Positions 11,499 to 21,868 of a stretch of DNA of 36,366 nucleotides are shown one piece after another (the stretch's first letter is position 1; each line of letters begins with the position of its first letter). The position numbers and the translations under genes are program-made. Under the pieces are notes generated by a model that was not told the origin of the DNA, ran no database searches, and saw only the letters and a program-made list of their open reading frames with translations. This DNA is from Phocaeicola sp. (GTDB lineage: Bacteria > Bacteroidota > Bacteroidia > Bacteroidales > Bacteroidaceae): contig JARIAN010000144.1 of the NCBI GenBank assembly GCA_029257865.1, positions 1 through 36,366 of the forward strand, in the 5' to 3' direction.

Positions 11499-14126
11499 AT
11501 GGAATTAGCAAGTAAGTACAACCCCGCTGACGTGGAGGGTAAATGGTACCAGTATTGGCTGGACAACAAACTTTTCAGTTCAAAACCCGACGGACGTGAA
11601 CCTTACACCGTCGTCATTCCTCCACCAAACGTGACTGGAGTGCTCCACATGGGACACATGCTTAACAATACCATTCAGGATATTCTGGTGCGTCGCGCCC
11701 GTATGATGGGCAAGAATGCATGCTGGGTACCAGGTACCGACCATGCTTCTATCGCAACAGAAGCCAAAGTGGTAAACAAACTGGCTCAGCAGGGCATCAA
11801 GAAAACCGACTTAACCCGCGAAGAGTTCTTGAAACATGCATGGGACTGGACAGAAGAGCACGGGGGAATTATCTTGAAACAGTTGCGCAAACTGGGCGCT
11901 TCGTGCGACTGGGATCGTACTGCGTTTACTATGGATGAAGAACGCAGCAAAAGTGTCATCAAGGTATTTGTAGACCTGTACAACAAAGGATTGATTTATC
12001 GTGGTGTCCGCATGGTCAACTGGGACCCGAAAGCTCTTACAGCTTTGAGCGATGAGGAAGTAATCTATAAGGAAGAGCATAGCAAACTGTATTACCTGCG
12101 ATACAAGGTGGAAGGAGATGCAGAAGGACGCTATGCTATCGTGGCTACTACCCGTCCGGAAACTATCATGGGGGATACTGCTATGTGTATCAACCCGAAC
12201 GACCCTAAAAACGAATGGCTGAAAGGCAAGAAGGTTATCGTTCCATTAGTGAACCGTGTGATTCCGGTTATCGAAGATGAATATGTAGACATCGAGTTTG
12301 GTACCGGATGCTTGAAAGTAACTCCGGCACACGATGTAAACGACTATATGCTGGGTGAGAAATACAACCTGCAGAGCATCGACATCTTCAATGACAACGG
12401 TACTATCAGTAAAGCTGCCGGAATGTATGTAGGCATGGACCGCTTCGATGTCCGCAACCAAATTGAAAAGGACTTGGCCGATGCCGACCTGCTGGAAAAG
12501 GTAGAAGCTTATACTAATAAGGTGGGATTCTCTGAACGTACTAACGTGGCTATCGAACCGAAACTGTCTATGCAGTGGTTCTTGAAGATGCAGCATTTTG
12601 CTGATATGGCTTTGCCACCGGTTATGAATGATGACTTGAAGTTCTATCCTGCCAAATATAAGAACACTTACCGCCATTGGATGGACAACATCAAAGACTG
12701 GTGTATCAGCCGTCAGTTGTGGTGGGGACACCGTATCCCTGCTTACTTCTTGCCTCATGGCGGATTTGTAGTGGCTGAAACTGCAGAAGAAGCTCTGAAA
12801 CTGGCTCAGGAAAAAACTGGTGACGCCAACATGAAACTGGAAGACTTGCGTCAGGATGACGACTGCCTGGATACTTGGTTCTCTTCTTGGCTGTGGCCTA
12901 TCTCGCTGTTTGACGGCATCAACAATCCTAACAACGAAGAAATCAACTACTACTATCCTACTGCCGACTTGGTAACCGGCCCGGACATCATCTTCTTCTG
13001 GGTGGCTCGTATGATTATGGCTGGATATGAATATACCGGCAAAATGCCATTCAAGAATGTATATTTCACTGGTATTGTACGCGACAAGATTGGCCGCAAG
13101 ATGTCTAAGTCACTGGGTAACTCTCCTGATCCATTGGAACTGATTGAACGCTTCGGTGCCGACGGTGTACGTATGGGTATGATGCTGGCTGCTCCTGCCG
13201 GAAACGACATCTTGTTTGATGATGCACTGTGCGAACAGGGACGTAACTTCAACAACAAAATATGGAATGCATTCCGTCTGGTAAAAGGTTGGGAAGTGGC
13301 AGATGCTGCTCAGCCTGAATATGCAAAACTGGCTACCGAATGGTTTGAGTCGATGTTGGCTAAAACTATCGTAGAAGTAAATGACTTGTTCGACAAGTAC
13401 CGCTTGAGCGAAGCCCTGATGGTAGTTTACAAATTATTCTGGGATGAATTCTCTAGCTGGTATCTGGAAATGATTAAACCTGCATACGGACAGCCTATCG
13501 ACCAAGCGACTTATGAAAAGACGCTGAGTTTCTTCGATACCCTGCTAAAGCTGCTGCATCCGTTCATGCCGTTCATCACTGAAGAATTGTGGCAACACAT
13601 CTATGACCGCAAGGAAGGTGAAAGCATCATGACGCAGACATTGTGCGCTAGCCAGGAATACAACGAACAGTTGATAGCACAGTTTGAAACCGTGAAGGAG
13701 GTAATCGGCGGTATACGTACCATCCGTCTACAGAAGAATATTGCACAGAAAGAAGCCCTCAGCCTTGACATCGTAGGTGCAAGCCCTGTGGTAGAATTCC
13801 ACTCTATCATTGAAAAACTGTGTAACCTTTCTGCCATCTCATCGGTAGAAAACAAGGTAGAAGGTGCTGCTGCATTTATGGTAGGTACTACTGACTATGC
13901 AGTGCCATTGGGCAACCTCATCAATGCAGAAGAAGAAATCAAAAAGATGGAAGTTGAGTTGAAATATCAGGAAGGTTTCTTGCAGAGTGTTCTGAAGAAG
14001 CTGAGCAACGAAAAATTCGTAAGCAAAGCCCCTGCAAACGTAATTGAAATGGAACGCAAGAAACAGGCTGATGCCGAAACAAAAATTGCAGCCCTGAAAG
14101 AAAGCATTGCAGCTCTGAAAAAATAA
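11499..14126 (+). CDS. valS: Valyl-tRNA synthetase
   Basis: The 875-residue class I aminoacyl-tRNA synthetase charges tRNA-Val. The HIGH motif is HMGH at residues 50-53 after the valine-specific PPPNVTG. KMSKS is present exactly at residues 534-538. [25 protein letters not shown] (editing domain CP1), [16 protein letters not shown] and [10 protein letters not shown] are all characteristic of ValRS. The anticodon-binding domain follows, and the last 70 residues form the charged coiled-coil arm ([17 protein letters not shown] and so on) typical of ValRS. Length is normal for Bacteroidetes. The gene has its own promoter and shares a terminator with the convergent hydrolase gene. Confidence 0.98.
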   Translation: MELASKYNPADVEGKWYQYWLDNKLFSSKPDGREPYTVVIPPPNVTGVLHMGHMLNNTIQDILVRRARMMGKNACWVPGTDHASIATEAKVVNKLAQQGIKKTDLTREEFLKHAWDWTEEHGGIILKQLRKLGASCDWDRTAFTMDEERSKSVIKVFVDLYNKGLIYRGVRMVNWDPKALTALSDEEVIYKEEHSKLYYLRYKVEGDAEGRYAIVATTRPETIMGDTAMCINPNDPKNEWLKGKKVIVPLVNRVIPVIEDEYVDIEFGTGCLKVTPAHDVNDYMLGEKYNLQSIDIFNDNGTISKAAGMYVGMDRFDVRNQIEKDLADADLLEKVEAYTNKVGFSERTNVAIEPKLSMQWFLKMQHFADMALPPVMNDDLKFYPAKYKNTYRHWMDNIKDWCISRQLWWGHRIPAYFLPHGGFVVAETAEEALKLAQEKTGDANMKLEDLRQDDDCLDTWFSSWLWPISLFDGINNPNNEEINYYYPTADLVTGPDIIFFWVARMIMAGYEYTGKMPFKNVYFTGIVRDKIGRKMSKSLGNSPDPLELIERFGADGVRMGMMLAAPAGNDILFDDALCEQGRNFNNKIWNAFRLVKGWEVADAAQPEYAKLATEWFESMLAKTIVEVNDLFDKYRLSEALMVVYKLFWDEFSSWYLEMIKPAYGQPIDQATYEKTLSFFDTLLKLLHPFMPFITEELWQHIYDRKEGESIMTQTLCASQEYNEQLIAQFETVKEVIGGIRTIRLQKNIAQKEALSLDIVGASPVVEFHSIIEKLCNLSAISSVENKVEGAAAFMVGTTDYAVPLGNLINAEEEIKKMEVELKYQEGFLQSVLKKLSNEKFVSKAPANVIEMERKKQADAETKIAALKESIAALKK

Positions 14127-14151
14127 AATCCAAACACTTCTACTTGATAAA

Positions 14152-14212
14152 GGTAAAAAAAAGCCGTTTCAGATGTTCTTTCAACAGACACTGAAACGGC
14201 TTTCTCTTTACC
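14152..14212. terminator. Bidirectional terminator between valS and the hydrolase gene
   Basis: aaaagccgtttcag pairs with ctgaaacggcttt (ending 14203) around an 18-nt loop. The outer bases ggtaaa and tttacc can extend the stem. A/T tracts on both sides let it serve valS (plus) and the convergent gene whose stop is at 14215 (minus). Confidence 0.85.
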
Positions 14213-14214
14213 GC

Positions 14215-15213
14215 TCAACGTTGATGCTTTAGCTTGACTACCTCGCCCAATTCAGGAATAATAACGGGAAGGTTTCGTTTCTCGGCTTCTGTACGAAAAA
14301 CATGAGGCGGATCAAACAAAGGCTCGTCCGAAAGGTCAAATGTTCCATAATGCATCGGTATAGTAACTTTAGCATTCATATCTGTAGAAGCCGTCAGTGC
14401 ATCATAAGGCGAAATATGATTCGGTTTCATAAACCACCGTGGCTTATATGCCCCAATCCCTACCATACAATAGTCGATGTGCGGAAACATTTCCGGGAGT
14501 TCCGAGAAATGAGGAGCATATCCTGTATCTCCACTATTATAAATAGTAATGCCGTCGGCCTGAATCATAAAAGCCCCCCAAAGACGCTCTCCTCCATCAC
14601 TGACCCCACGTTTGCTCCAATGCTGCGCCGGAAGGAAAGTCAGATGAATGTCGCCATCACACCATTGTTCGTACCAAGCCGCTTCTACTACTGTAATCTG
14701 CGGCAACCAATTCTTAATCAATTCTCCCGTACCAATTCCACAAAAAAGTTTCATGGCAGGATTCTGAGCATATAGTTGAAGCACACTCGGCTTGTCAAGA
14801 TGGTCGAAATGGTCGTGGCTGATGAGCAAATAGTCAATATGACGGAAGATTGTCGGCAGCATAGGCAAACTACTTCTCCGCTTTACGAAAGGGATACTTC
14901 CAAAAACAGGGTCTACCATAATGCGCTTACCTCCCAATTGAATAAAAAAGGAGTTATGCCCGAGCCAGATTAATGAATTACCCACCACTTCATCCAGCGA
15001 ATGAATAAAATGTACATGCGGGTTCCACTTGATAGCCTTCTTTTCCTTCCGCTGCGGATTAGGTGAAAACCTCCATTTAAGCACACTCCCCACTCCTGGT
15101 TTCCAGCGATGCTGCCGGTTGAAAAACTTACCATTGGCAGTAGGATTCCCTCTCCATCGCGGATTGACCGAGTGCAAACTATTGTTTTTACGGAAAACGA
15201 TTTTTGTAGTCAT
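14215..15213 (-). CDS. Metallo-beta-lactamase-fold hydrolase (NAPE-PLD/UlaG-like)
   Basis: The product has the HxHxDH metal motif SHDHFDHLD (His133, His135, Asp137, His138). It also has the downstream ligands expected for the fold: a His in PAQHWSKRG, the Asp of NSGDTGYAP and the His of IPMHYGTFDL. IWLGHNSFFIQLGGKRIMVDP is typical of the Lactamase_B_2 group that includes N-acyl-phosphatidylethanolamine phospholipase D and L-ascorbate-6-phosphate lactonase relatives. WSKRGVSDGGERLWGAF favours the NAPE-PLD-like branch, but the true substrate is unknown. I chose the ATG at 15213; a TTG two codons upstream (15219) is less likely. About 70 basic residues precede the domain, with no clear signal peptide. 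The gene ends at the shared terminator with valS. Confidence 0.85.
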   Translation of the reverse strand: MTTKIVFRKNNSLHSVNPRWRGNPTANGKFFNRQHRWKPGVGSVLKWRFSPNPQRKEKKAIKWNPHVHFIHSLDEVVGNSLIWLGHNSFFIQLGGKRIMVDPVFGSIPFVKRRSSLPMLPTIFRHIDYLLISHDHFDHLDKPSVLQLYAQNPAMKLFCGIGTGELIKNWLPQITVVEAAWYEQWCDGDIHLTFLPAQHWSKRGVSDGGERLWGAFMIQADGITIYNSGDTGYAPHFSELPEMFPHIDYCMVGIGAYKPRWFMKPNHISPYDALTASTDMNAKVTIPMHYGTFDLSDEPLFDPPHVFRTEAEKRNLPVIIPELGEVVKLKHQR

Positions 15214-15243
15214 AAGCAATCAAACAATAATATCCATAAAAAA

Positions 15244-15302
15244 AAGGAGATAGAAACCAGCTTGCAGTCAGATGCTGACCAGACGCAGTTTTCTATCTCC
15301 TT
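15244..15302 (-). terminator. Terminator after the small acidic protein gene
   Basis: aaggagatagaaa (15244-15256) pairs perfectly with tttctatctcctt (15290-15302); a GTCAG/CTGAC stem nests inside. On the minus strand an eight-plus U tract follows. It separates the 15339 gene from the hydrolase gene downstream. Confidence 0.85.
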
Positions 15303-15338
15303 CCGTTATCTTAAACCCACAGAAATCTTCCCTACGAG

Positions 15339-15791
15339 TTATTTTTCCAATAAATTCTTCAAGAAAGTATTTAATTCCTCATCCAGTCCTTCCAGAAGTT
15401 CACCATTAAGTAGCAATGTATCCTCATCGTCTACCAACAACAAGTCTGCCACCGTTTCTTTTTCCTCGTCGACCAAGACAAAAGAATAAGGTTTGAGCAG
15501 GCACAACTTATCCAAAAGCCCGTCTTTTTTCAGAACAGACACTATATTGCAAAACAACGGCTCTACCTGAGTATAAAAATCGTCACTTTCATAATTTATC
15601 CATTCCTCAATAATGGTGCGCGCCAATTCGGTGTCATCATCATCTAATATCACCAACTCTCCGCTCCCTGATTTAGGCAACAAATGAATGTCGGTCACTA
15701 CAGAATTTTCCTCGCCTGAGACATATCTGCAAAGGGCTTCTCTCAAAGCTGCCAGAATAGCAGAGTGCGAATGTTCACTAATCTTCATCAT
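15339..15791 (-). CDS. Conserved small acidic protein of unknown function
   Basis: From the ATG pair at 15791/15788 the product is about 150 residues, beginning MMKISEHSHSAILAALREALCRYV. The open frame extends further upstream, but that extension overlaps a perfect -7 box (15815-15822), so the shorter start is preferred. The protein is very acidic, with runs such as DDDDTE, DEEKET and DDEDT and a helical C-terminus ELNTFLKNLLEK. There is no signal peptide or membrane segment, so it is cytoplasmic. I recognise it only as a conserved Bacteroides-type hypothetical protein. It lies 62 bp downstream of a lipoprotein gene on the same strand, with its own promoter and a strong terminator. Confidence 0.75.
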   Translation of the reverse strand: MMKISEHSHSAILAALREALCRYVSGEENSVVTDIHLLPKSGSGELVILDDDDTELARTIIEEWINYESDDFYTQVEPLFCNIVSVLKKDGLLDKLCLLKPYSFVLVDEEKETVADLLLVDDEDTLLLNGELLEGLDEELNTFLKNLLEK

Positions 15792-15814
15792 GCTACTTAT
15801 TTTTTTAGTTACTT

Positions 15815-15822
15815 CAAATGTA
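15815..15822 (-). promoter_or_regulatory. Promoter of the small acidic protein gene
   Basis: Minus-strand TACATTTG is an exact TAnnTTTG match. CTTG about 18 nt further upstream may be the -33 box. It lies 24 bp before the chosen start and rules out the longer N-terminus. Confidence 0.6.
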
Positions 15823-15852
15823 CAAAAAAAATTGTTCTTGCAAGAGAGATTA

Positions 15853-16833
15853 CTAAAAATTGTTTCCAAATCGGCTCATTTGGCTATTCAGGAACATTTG
15901 CTCTTTTATTCGCGAAGAAAGTTGTTCTTTATAAATTTTCACCGCTTGCGCTTCCTCTGTATCCGGTTTGGATTCATGAGCTGCTTTCTGCAACCACTGC
16001 AATGCTTCATCTAGCTTGTTTTGCATCTCGTTTCCCAAAACCAAATTAAAGGCCGCACGGAATTTCTGCTTACCAGATTTGCTTTTCTGATAAAGCTTTT
16101 CCCATTCACGGCAGGCTCCTCCCCAATCGTTCTCCTTAATATATACATTGGCATCGCGCATTTCCACACTGCCTCCAGAGTAATACAAACGATTTGCCTC
16201 TTTCCAGTAAGGGACAAGTTCCCTTCCTAGAAGGTGGGCTGTCATAGGTATTGCCTCATCTTGAAGCTGCTTATCGGAAACAAGAGCCTGAACATCCCAA
16301 TCAATACTATCTATAGGAGTCAGAACTTGTACCGGATATGCCCTACCCGGAATGTAAAGCTTCATTTCAGGACGGACTTTCATCCTTACTACAGGTAAAC
16401 TCATCGGCATACCTGGATAAAACATATCCTTTCTCTGGGTGAGCACTTTCACATCACACAAAGCCATAATCAAATCGACACCCATATCGGCAGCCAAACG
16501 CTGAATCTCTGCGTCAGAGAATCCGTTGGCCAAATTTACCGGACGTATCAATGAATCAGAAATCATCACTTCACTAAAATATTTAGAATCTGCCAAATTA
16601 TTGGCAACCATTTCTGCAACAGGTTTCCCTGAAGCACGAAGTTCACCAATAGTCACGACACCTTTCGTTGAAGCAGGAGCGTCTGGCACAGCATTAATCA
16701 CAGCCACACGTTGCACCTCGGCAGGATAATTTACTTTGGCAGGCGATAATTGGTCGAATGTAAAGACATCCAGCGATGCACAAGAAGTCAGACCTCCTAT
16801 CAATGCCAATAAAGAGTATAAATATGTTTTCAT
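15853..16833 (-). CDS. DUF6340-like lipoprotein with TPR-like C-terminus
   Basis: The start is set at ATG 16833, giving MKTYLYSLLALIGGLTSCASLD: a lipoprotein signal peptide with lipobox LTSC and Cys18. The upstream extension in the same frame contains the promoter. The mature part begins with a domain carrying VQRVAVINAVPD and MGVDLIMALCDV, resembling the bacteroidal DUF6340 family. It ends in about 100 helical residues (ENDWGGACREWEKLYQ, FNLVLGNEMQNKLDEALQWLQKAA) that look like two or three TPR-type repeats. It is probably anchored in the outer or inner membrane facing the periplasm. The role is unknown; family membership is from memory of its pattern and is moderately sure. Confidence 0.75.
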   Translation of the reverse strand: MKTYLYSLLALIGGLTSCASLDVFTFDQLSPAKVNYPAEVQRVAVINAVPDAPASTKGVVTIGELRASGKPVAEMVANNLADSKYFSEVMISDSLIRPVNLANGFSDAEIQRLAADMGVDLIMALCDVKVLTQRKDMFYPGMPMSLPVVRMKVRPEMKLYIPGRAYPVQVLTPIDSIDWDVQALVSDKQLQDEAIPMTAHLLGRELVPYWKEANRLYYSGGSVEMRDANVYIKENDWGGACREWEKLYQKSKSGKQKFRAAFNLVLGNEMQNKLDEALQWLQKAAHESKPDTEEAQAVKIYKEQLSSRIKEQMFLNSQMSRFGNNF

Positions 16834-16857
16834 AAATCCTTGTTTTGAGTTATAGAA

Positions 16858-16865
16858 CAAAGATA
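16858..16865 (-). promoter_or_regulatory. -7 box of the lipoprotein gene
   Basis: Minus-strand TATCTTTG matches TAnnTTTG exactly, about 24 bp upstream of the chosen ATG (16833). Confidence 0.6.
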
Positions 16866-16999
16866 AAAAAGATGAAATAAAAATCCGTTTATTTTTACAG
16901 AATTAAAGAAAGTTATTCCATTTTTCGCAACCATGTTCAAAACAACAAACAAAATCCTTCTAACTACCAATACCACTTCACTCATATTTACCCCAACAA

Positions 17000-18130
17000 C
17001 TATGAAACCGTAGTACTCATGATGCCCTCTATTTCCACCAGCAACTCTTTCCTACAAACATCGGCACACAGGTATACAACAGGTACTTTAGGATAACAAG
17101 CTTCAATAATAAGCTTAACTGATTCATAATACGATTCATCTTTGATATAGACTCGAAGATTACAAAACTCCATATCATACGACTTACCTATAAATCTCAT
17201 AATATTGTTAGGAGTAACAAGAGCATTGATATTGTCTATCGCCCTCAAAGTCTGCTCTTCAACCGACATTCCTTCAATGCTTTTCTCTCCACATATAGCA
17301 GCTGTTCCTGATACAAAACAATAAATACTATTATCAAAAGCTATTACCTTTGCCCTTTCAAACTTAGGAGTTGACAACATGGCATCTACCCTATTATCAA
17401 TAAGCACTTTAGAGGAATACTGATGAGCAGGAACTTGGAACGGATTATCTATTGTAAAAATGCCCGTCCTATCTGCATCTTTACATTTCATAGCAATCCC
17501 ACTGATAAGCAATCCATTAAAGCCAGCACCTATTCCGGTCGCTGCTGGATATCCATTATGCCATTTACCAACCTCATAAAATGCTGAACGAACATCATTG
17601 AAAACTTGATAATTCTGTCTTCCATTTATAATTTCCGTAATCTTACCAATATAATTCCACTGCCGAACAATATCACCGACATCCATACTATATGATAAGA
17701 GGATATTCCTTATAATACGGAAAACCTCCTCACTCTGCATACTTATATTTTTAGAAAAGTCAGAAGATGGAATCCCTTCAAACAACAACAATGAATAATG
17801 CTTGTCATCGATGTAGCAATAATCTACAACACCTCCTTGATTAACCATAACTGCCGATGAAATATCATCTATCACGTATACTTCAACACTCAAATCATTT
17901 TCAGAAAAACACCGCTGGGGAATCAAGGTTACAAGAACCCTCCTTTGCAAAATTTCATAAATGATTTGCTTAAATTCTGATTGTACTTGATGATAATCAC
18001 TCTTCGAGAAACTTCCAAAAAAAGTTAATGCACAAATATTTTTATCTGAAACACTCTGCAATAAATCATGTATAACAAAACTATAATCTCCTCTAATTAT
18101 TGTTTTAAAATCATAGACTTTTAGTTCCAT
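17000..18130 (-). CDS. Rid-fold protein resembling FkbO/Hyg5-type chorismatases
   Basis: The 376-residue cytoplasmic protein has no signal peptide. Its C-terminal half looks like a YjgF/Rid fold: FRSAFYEVGKWHNGYPAATGIGAG (Tyr194 onward, paraphrased boundary), then VSGTAAICGEKSIEGMS (Ser274 onward), EEQTLRAIDNINALV and the ending YLCADVCRKELLVEIEG. This order (STGIG-like motif, SGTAS(I)xG-like motif, Q-T-x-x-x-I-x-N-I helix, ADVCRxxLLVEIE end) recalls chorismatases of the FkbO/Hyg5 type, which hydrolyse chorismate to dihydroxycyclohexadienoate or 3-hydroxybenzoate. The first 190 residues are poorly recognisable. The gene is richer in A+T than its neighbours, lacks a good promoter (a TAAATTTA sits at 18157-18164) and is isolated from secA by a terminator. 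The exact reaction is inferred; a plain Rid-like protein is the alternative. Confidence 0.55.
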   Translation of the reverse strand: MELKVYDFKTIIRGDYSFVIHDLLQSVSDKNICALTFFGSFSKSDYHQVQSEFKQIIYEILQRRVLVTLIPQRCFSENDLSVEVYVIDDISSAVMVNQGGVVDYCYIDDKHYSLLLFEGIPSSDFSKNISMQSEEVFRIIRNILLSYSMDVGDIVRQWNYIGKITEIINGRQNYQVFNDVRSAFYEVGKWHNGYPAATGIGAGFNGLLISGIAMKCKDADRTGIFTIDNPFQVPAHQYSSKVLIDNRVDAMLSTPKFERAKVIAFDNSIYCFVSGTAAICGEKSIEGMSVEEQTLRAIDNINALVTPNNIMRFIGKSYDMEFCNLRVYIKDESYYESVKLIIEACYPKVPVVYLCADVCRKELLVEIEGIMSTTVS

Positions 18131-18192
18131 ACTACCATCTTTTACTGATTATACCCTAAATTTATAAAAGTCTACGGCTCAAACATATAGAC

Positions 18193-18233
18193 AAAAAGCC
18201 ATGCCAAGTACTATCCAGTACCCGACATGGCTT
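18193..18233 (-). terminator. Intrinsic terminator of secA
   Basis: aagccatg (18196-18203) pairs with catggctt (18226-18233), with an inner GTAC/GTAC pairing. On the minus strand UUUUUGUCU follows. It lies about 50 bp past the secA stop. Confidence 0.8.
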
Positions 18234-18283
18234 CATTATCCATTGTTGAAAAAGCCGAATAGCTTTACTCCGGTTTCAACTAA

Positions 18284-21200
18284 TTATTCCTCATTACGTC
18301 CGTGGCAATTCTTATATTTCAAGCCACTGCCACAAGGACAAGGATCGTTACGACCAACCGTTTTTTCAGCGCGAGCCGGTTCGCTTTTCACATCACGAGT
18401 ATCTTTTCCTGCAGCCTCTGCCTGCAAGTCTTCTTTTTCCTCACGATACTGCTGACGAGGAGTAGCCGGTTCTGGAGCAGCTTCACGTACCTGTTCTGGT
18501 TCCTGTACAGGAATCTGTCCACGCATCAAAACCGAAATAGTATTATTGTTAATCTTTGAGACCATTGCATCAAACAAGTTGACAGACTCTAGTTTAAAAA
18601 TCAACAACGGATCCTTCTGCTCATAACTTGCATTCTGTACAGAATGTTTCAAGTCATCAAGTTCACGCAAGTTTTCCTTCCAAGCATCATCAATGGTATG
18701 CAACAAGATAGCCTTTTCAAATGCTTTCACAATAGCTTTAGACTCTGTTTCGTATGCTTCTTTCAAGTTTACAGAAATATTATACATACGTTTTCCGTCA
18801 GTAATAGGAATCATAATGTTTTCATACATATGCCCTTGAGCCTCGTATACCTGCTTGATTACCGGATGAGCAATCTGAGCCATACGTTCGGTTTTACGTT
18901 TGAATAGAGCCATAGCTTCAGCAAAAGTCTTTTCTGCCAAATCTTCTTTTTTCTTGCTATTAAACTCATCTTCAGTAAACGGAACATCCATTGCCAAAGT
19001 ATGGAGCATCTCCATCTTCGCATCTTCAAAAGTAACCTGCTCTACAGCATAGACACAACGATCCCAAATCATATCTACGATATCCATTCCGATACGTTCA
19101 CCCATCAAAGCATGACGACGCTTAGTATAAACTACAGTACGCTGTTTATTCATTACATCATCATATTCCAACAGACGCTTACGGATACCGAAGTTATTTT
19201 CTTCTACTTTCTTCTGAGCACGTTCGATAGACTTAGAAATCATGCTATGCTCAATCATCTCACCTTCCTTGAAGCCTAACTTGTCCATGTATTTTGCAAT
19301 ACGGTCGGAAGCGAACAGACGCATCAAGTCATCTTCCAAAGAAACAAAGAATACAGAAGAGCCTGGGTCGCCCTGACGACCGGCACGACCACGCAACTGA
19401 CGGTCTACACGGCGAGATTCATGACGCTCTGTACCGATGATAGCCAAACCACCAGCAGCCTTCACCTCATCACTCAACTTAATATCGGTACCACGACCCG
19501 CCATGTTGGTAGCAATGGTAACCGTACTGCTCTGTCCGGCCTTAGCAACGATGTCAGCTTCTCTCTGATGTAATTTAGCATTCAACACATTGTGCTGAAT
19601 CTTTCTCAGCGTAAGCATTTTGCTCAATGTTTCAGAAATTTCTACAGAAGTAGTTCCCACCAATACAGGACGACCGGCGGCTACCATCTTTTCAACCTCT
19701 TCAATTACCGCTTTATATTTTTCACGTTTCGTCTTATAAACACGATCGTTCATGTCAATACGTGCGATTCGACGATTGGTAGGAATAACTACCACATCCA
19801 ATTTATAGATATCCCAAAACTCACCAGCTTCAGTTTCAGCAGTACCAGTCATACCAGACAACTTATGATACATACGGAAATAATTCTGAAGAGTAATGGT
19901 AGCGAATGTCTGAGTAGCAGCTTCAACTTTTACACCTTCTTTTGCTTCTACAGCCTGATGCAAGCCATCGCTCCAACGACGTCCATCCATGATACGTCCG
20001 GTCTGCTCGTCTACAATCTTCACCTGACCATCCATCACTACATAATCAGTATCTTTCTCAAACATTGTATATGCCTTCAACAACTGGTTGATAGTATGTA
20101 CTCGTTCTGCTTTTACTGCATAGTTGGTCATCAATTCATCCTTGCGAGCCAGCTTTTCTTCGTCAGTCAAACCAGTTTCGTTTTCCAATTCAGACAACTG
20201 AGCAGCAATATCAGGCAAAACGAACAAGGTAGGGTCTTGAGAATTACCAGTAATCAAGTCTACACCCTTATCAGTCAAGTCTACACTCTTCATCTTTTCA
20301 TCAATGACAAAATAAAGAGGTTCTACCGCTTCAGGCATGCGCTTGTTGTTCTGCTCCATATAGATTTCCTCAGTTTTAAGCATTCCAGCCTTGATACCCG
20401 GCTCACTGAGGTACTTAATCAATGGTTTGTTTTTAGGCAAAGCCTTATGGCTACGATACAAAGCCAAGAATCCAGCTTCCACATCTTCCTTATTCTCTGA
20501 AGCAATCAAACGCTTCGCTTCAGTAAGGTATTGAGTTGCCAAACGGCGTTGTACTTCAACCAGGCGCTCTACCAATGGACGAAGCACTTCGAACAACTGC
20601 TGATCACCTTTAGGCACAGGACCAGAGATAATCAATGGAGTACGGGCGTCATCGATCAATACAGAGTCAACCTCATCGACAATAGCATAATTATGTTTAC
20701 GCTGTACCAAATCTTTTGGACTTACAGCCATGTTATCACGCAAATAGTCGAAACCAAATTCATTGTTGGTACCGAAAGTAATATCAGCCATATAAGCACG
20801 GCGACGAGCCTCCGAGTTAGGCTGATGCTTGTCGATACAGTCTACTCTTAATCCGTGGAACATATACAACGGGCCCATCCATTCAGAGTCACGTTTAGCC
20901 AAATAATCATTCACAGTAACTACGTGGACACCATTTCCTGTCAATGCATTCAAAAATACCGGAAGTGTAGCCACCAAAGTCTTACCTTCACCAGTCGCCA
21001 TTTCAGCAATCTTTCCCTGATGAAGTACCACACCACCAAAGAGCTGTACATCATAATGCACCATGCCCCATTTCATATCATTACCACCGGCAGTCCAATG
21101 ATTTTTCCAAATTGCCTTATCGCCTTCAATACGTACAAAGTCCTTGCCCATACCAGCCAATTCACGGTCGAAATCAGTTGCAGTAACCACGATTTCTTCA

Positions 21201-21571
21201 TTTTCCGATAAACGGCGGCCAGTATCTCTCACAATAGCAAATGCAGTAGGCAACACATCAGAAAGTGCCTTTTCATATTTCTCCAGCACCTCCTTCTCCA
21301 ATTTGTCAATCTGAGCAAAAATAGGCTCACGTTTTTCCAAATCTGTAGATTCGATGCTAGCCTTCAATTCTTCAATTTTCTTGTTCTCTTCTACAGCAGA
21401 GTCCTTGATATACTTCTTCAACTCTTCTGTTTTAGCACGAAGTTCGTCGTGACTCAACTTAGCTATTTCAGGATACACTTCTTTCACTTTATTCACCCAC
21501 GGCTGAATTTCTTTCATGTCGCGCGATGCTTTGTTTCCGAACAACTTGCTTATAAATTCATTAAATCCCAT
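18284..21571 (-). CDS. secA: Preprotein translocase ATPase SecA
   Basis: The 1095-residue protein is the motor of the Sec pathway, driving unfolded preproteins through SecYEG at the inner membrane. Walker A is in [15 protein letters not shown] (Lys197). [20 protein letters not shown] is the DEAD-box and adjoining region, and the second ATPase half has [11 protein letters not shown] and [21 protein letters not shown]. The helical scaffold and wing domains follow, then a Pro/Glu-rich linker and the zinc-binding SEC-C tail [17 protein letters not shown]. It is about 200 residues longer than E. coli SecA because of an insertion between the two ATPase halves ([19 protein letters not shown] and following), usual for Bacteroidetes. 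The leader is long and structured. Confidence 0.98.
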   Translation of the reverse strand: MGFNEFISKLFGNKASRDMKEIQPWVNKVKEVYPEIAKLSHDELRAKTEELKKYIKDSAVEENKKIEELKASIESTDLEKREPIFAQIDKLEKEVLEKYEKALSDVLPTAFAIVRDTGRRLSENEEIVVTATDFDRELAGMGKDFVRIEGDKAIWKNHWTAGGNDMKWGMVHYDVQLFGGVVLHQGKIAEMATGEGKTLVATLPVFLNALTGNGVHVVTVNDYLAKRDSEWMGPLYMFHGLRVDCIDKHQPNSEARRRAYMADITFGTNNEFGFDYLRDNMAVSPKDLVQRKHNYAIVDEVDSVLIDDARTPLIISGPVPKGDQQLFEVLRPLVERLVEVQRRLATQYLTEAKRLIASENKEDVEAGFLALYRSHKALPKNKPLIKYLSEPGIKAGMLKTEEIYMEQNNKRMPEAVEPLYFVIDEKMKSVDLTDKGVDLITGNSQDPTLFVLPDIAAQLSELENETGLTDEEKLARKDELMTNYAVKAERVHTINQLLKAYTMFEKDTDYVVMDGQVKIVDEQTGRIMDGRRWSDGLHQAVEAKEGVKVEAATQTFATITLQNYFRMYHKLSGMTGTAETEAGEFWDIYKLDVVVIPTNRRIARIDMNDRVYKTKREKYKAVIEEVEKMVAAGRPVLVGTTSVEISETLSKMLTLRKIQHNVLNAKLHQREADIVAKAGQSSTVTIATNMAGRGTDIKLSDEVKAAGGLAIIGTERHESRRVDRQLRGRAGRQGDPGSSVFFVSLEDDLMRLFASDRIAKYMDKLGFKEGEMIEHSMISKSIERAQKKVEENNFGIRKRLLEYDDVMNKQRTVVYTKRRHALMGERIGMDIVDMIWDRCVYAVEQVTFEDAKMEMLHTLAMDVPFTEDEFNSKKKEDLAEKTFAEAMALFKRKTERMAQIAHPVIKQVYEAQGHMYENIMIPITDGKRMYNISVNLKEAYETESKAIVKAFEKAILLHTIDDAWKENLRELDDLKHSVQNASYEQKDPLLIFKLESVNLFDAMVSKINNNTISVLMRGQIPVQEPEQVREAAPEPATPRQQYREEKEDLQAEAAGKDTRDVKSEPARAEKTVGRNDPCPCGSGLKYKNCHGRNEE

Positions 21572-21655
21572 TGTATTTTGTTGTTTTATTATTATTTACT
21601 TGATTGAGTTTATTAAAAAGACAGTTCTTCTCTCTTTATGGATATACCTATCGCC

Positions 21656-21713
21656 TTCCGTTTCACACGGAAACAGAAAAAAATGCATGTAGTCTGTTTT
21701 CCGATGACGGAAA
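21656..21713 (-). promoter_or_regulatory. Mutually exclusive hairpins in the secA leader
   Basis: Three inverted repeats share arms. TTTCCG-ATGA-CGGAAA spans 21698-21713. GGAAACAGA (21669-21677) can pair with TCTGTTTTCC (21693-21702). TTCCGT-TTCAC-ACGGAA spans 21656-21672. The middle stem overlaps both flanking ones, so they cannot form together. They sit 85-142 bp before the secA ATG, inside a leader of about 245 nt. The pairing is visible in the sequence. A control role is inferred. Confidence 0.45.
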
Positions 21714-21824
21714 CACATACTCTCCCCATTGGATACTACACATAAGTACAATAAAAAGATGGAACTAATTATCCCATATCATAAAATCTGCATAACGCTT
21801 TTATCATTCTGATAGAGGACATTG

Positions 21825-21832
21825 CAAAGATA
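21825..21832 (-). promoter_or_regulatory. -7 box of the secA promoter
   Basis: Minus-strand TATCTTTG matches TAnnTTTG exactly, 253 bp upstream of the secA ATG. It lies between secA and the upstream phosphatase-fold gene, whose stop codon is only 37 bp away. An ACCGGT...ACCGGT pair (21857-21886) overlaps that stop and may be a weak terminator. Confidence 0.55.
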
Positions 21833-21868
21833 ACCAAATTACGGATATCCTTACTAACCGGTCTAAAA

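Noticed and set aside
12246-12758. Minus-strand frame of 170 codons inside valS
   Set aside because: Shadow of the ValRS editing domain region; no start context or known product.
19592-20500. Plus-strand frame of 302 codons inside secA
   Set aside because: It is antisense to secA, with a low-complexity Phe/Ser/His-rich product typical of reverse-strand shadows.
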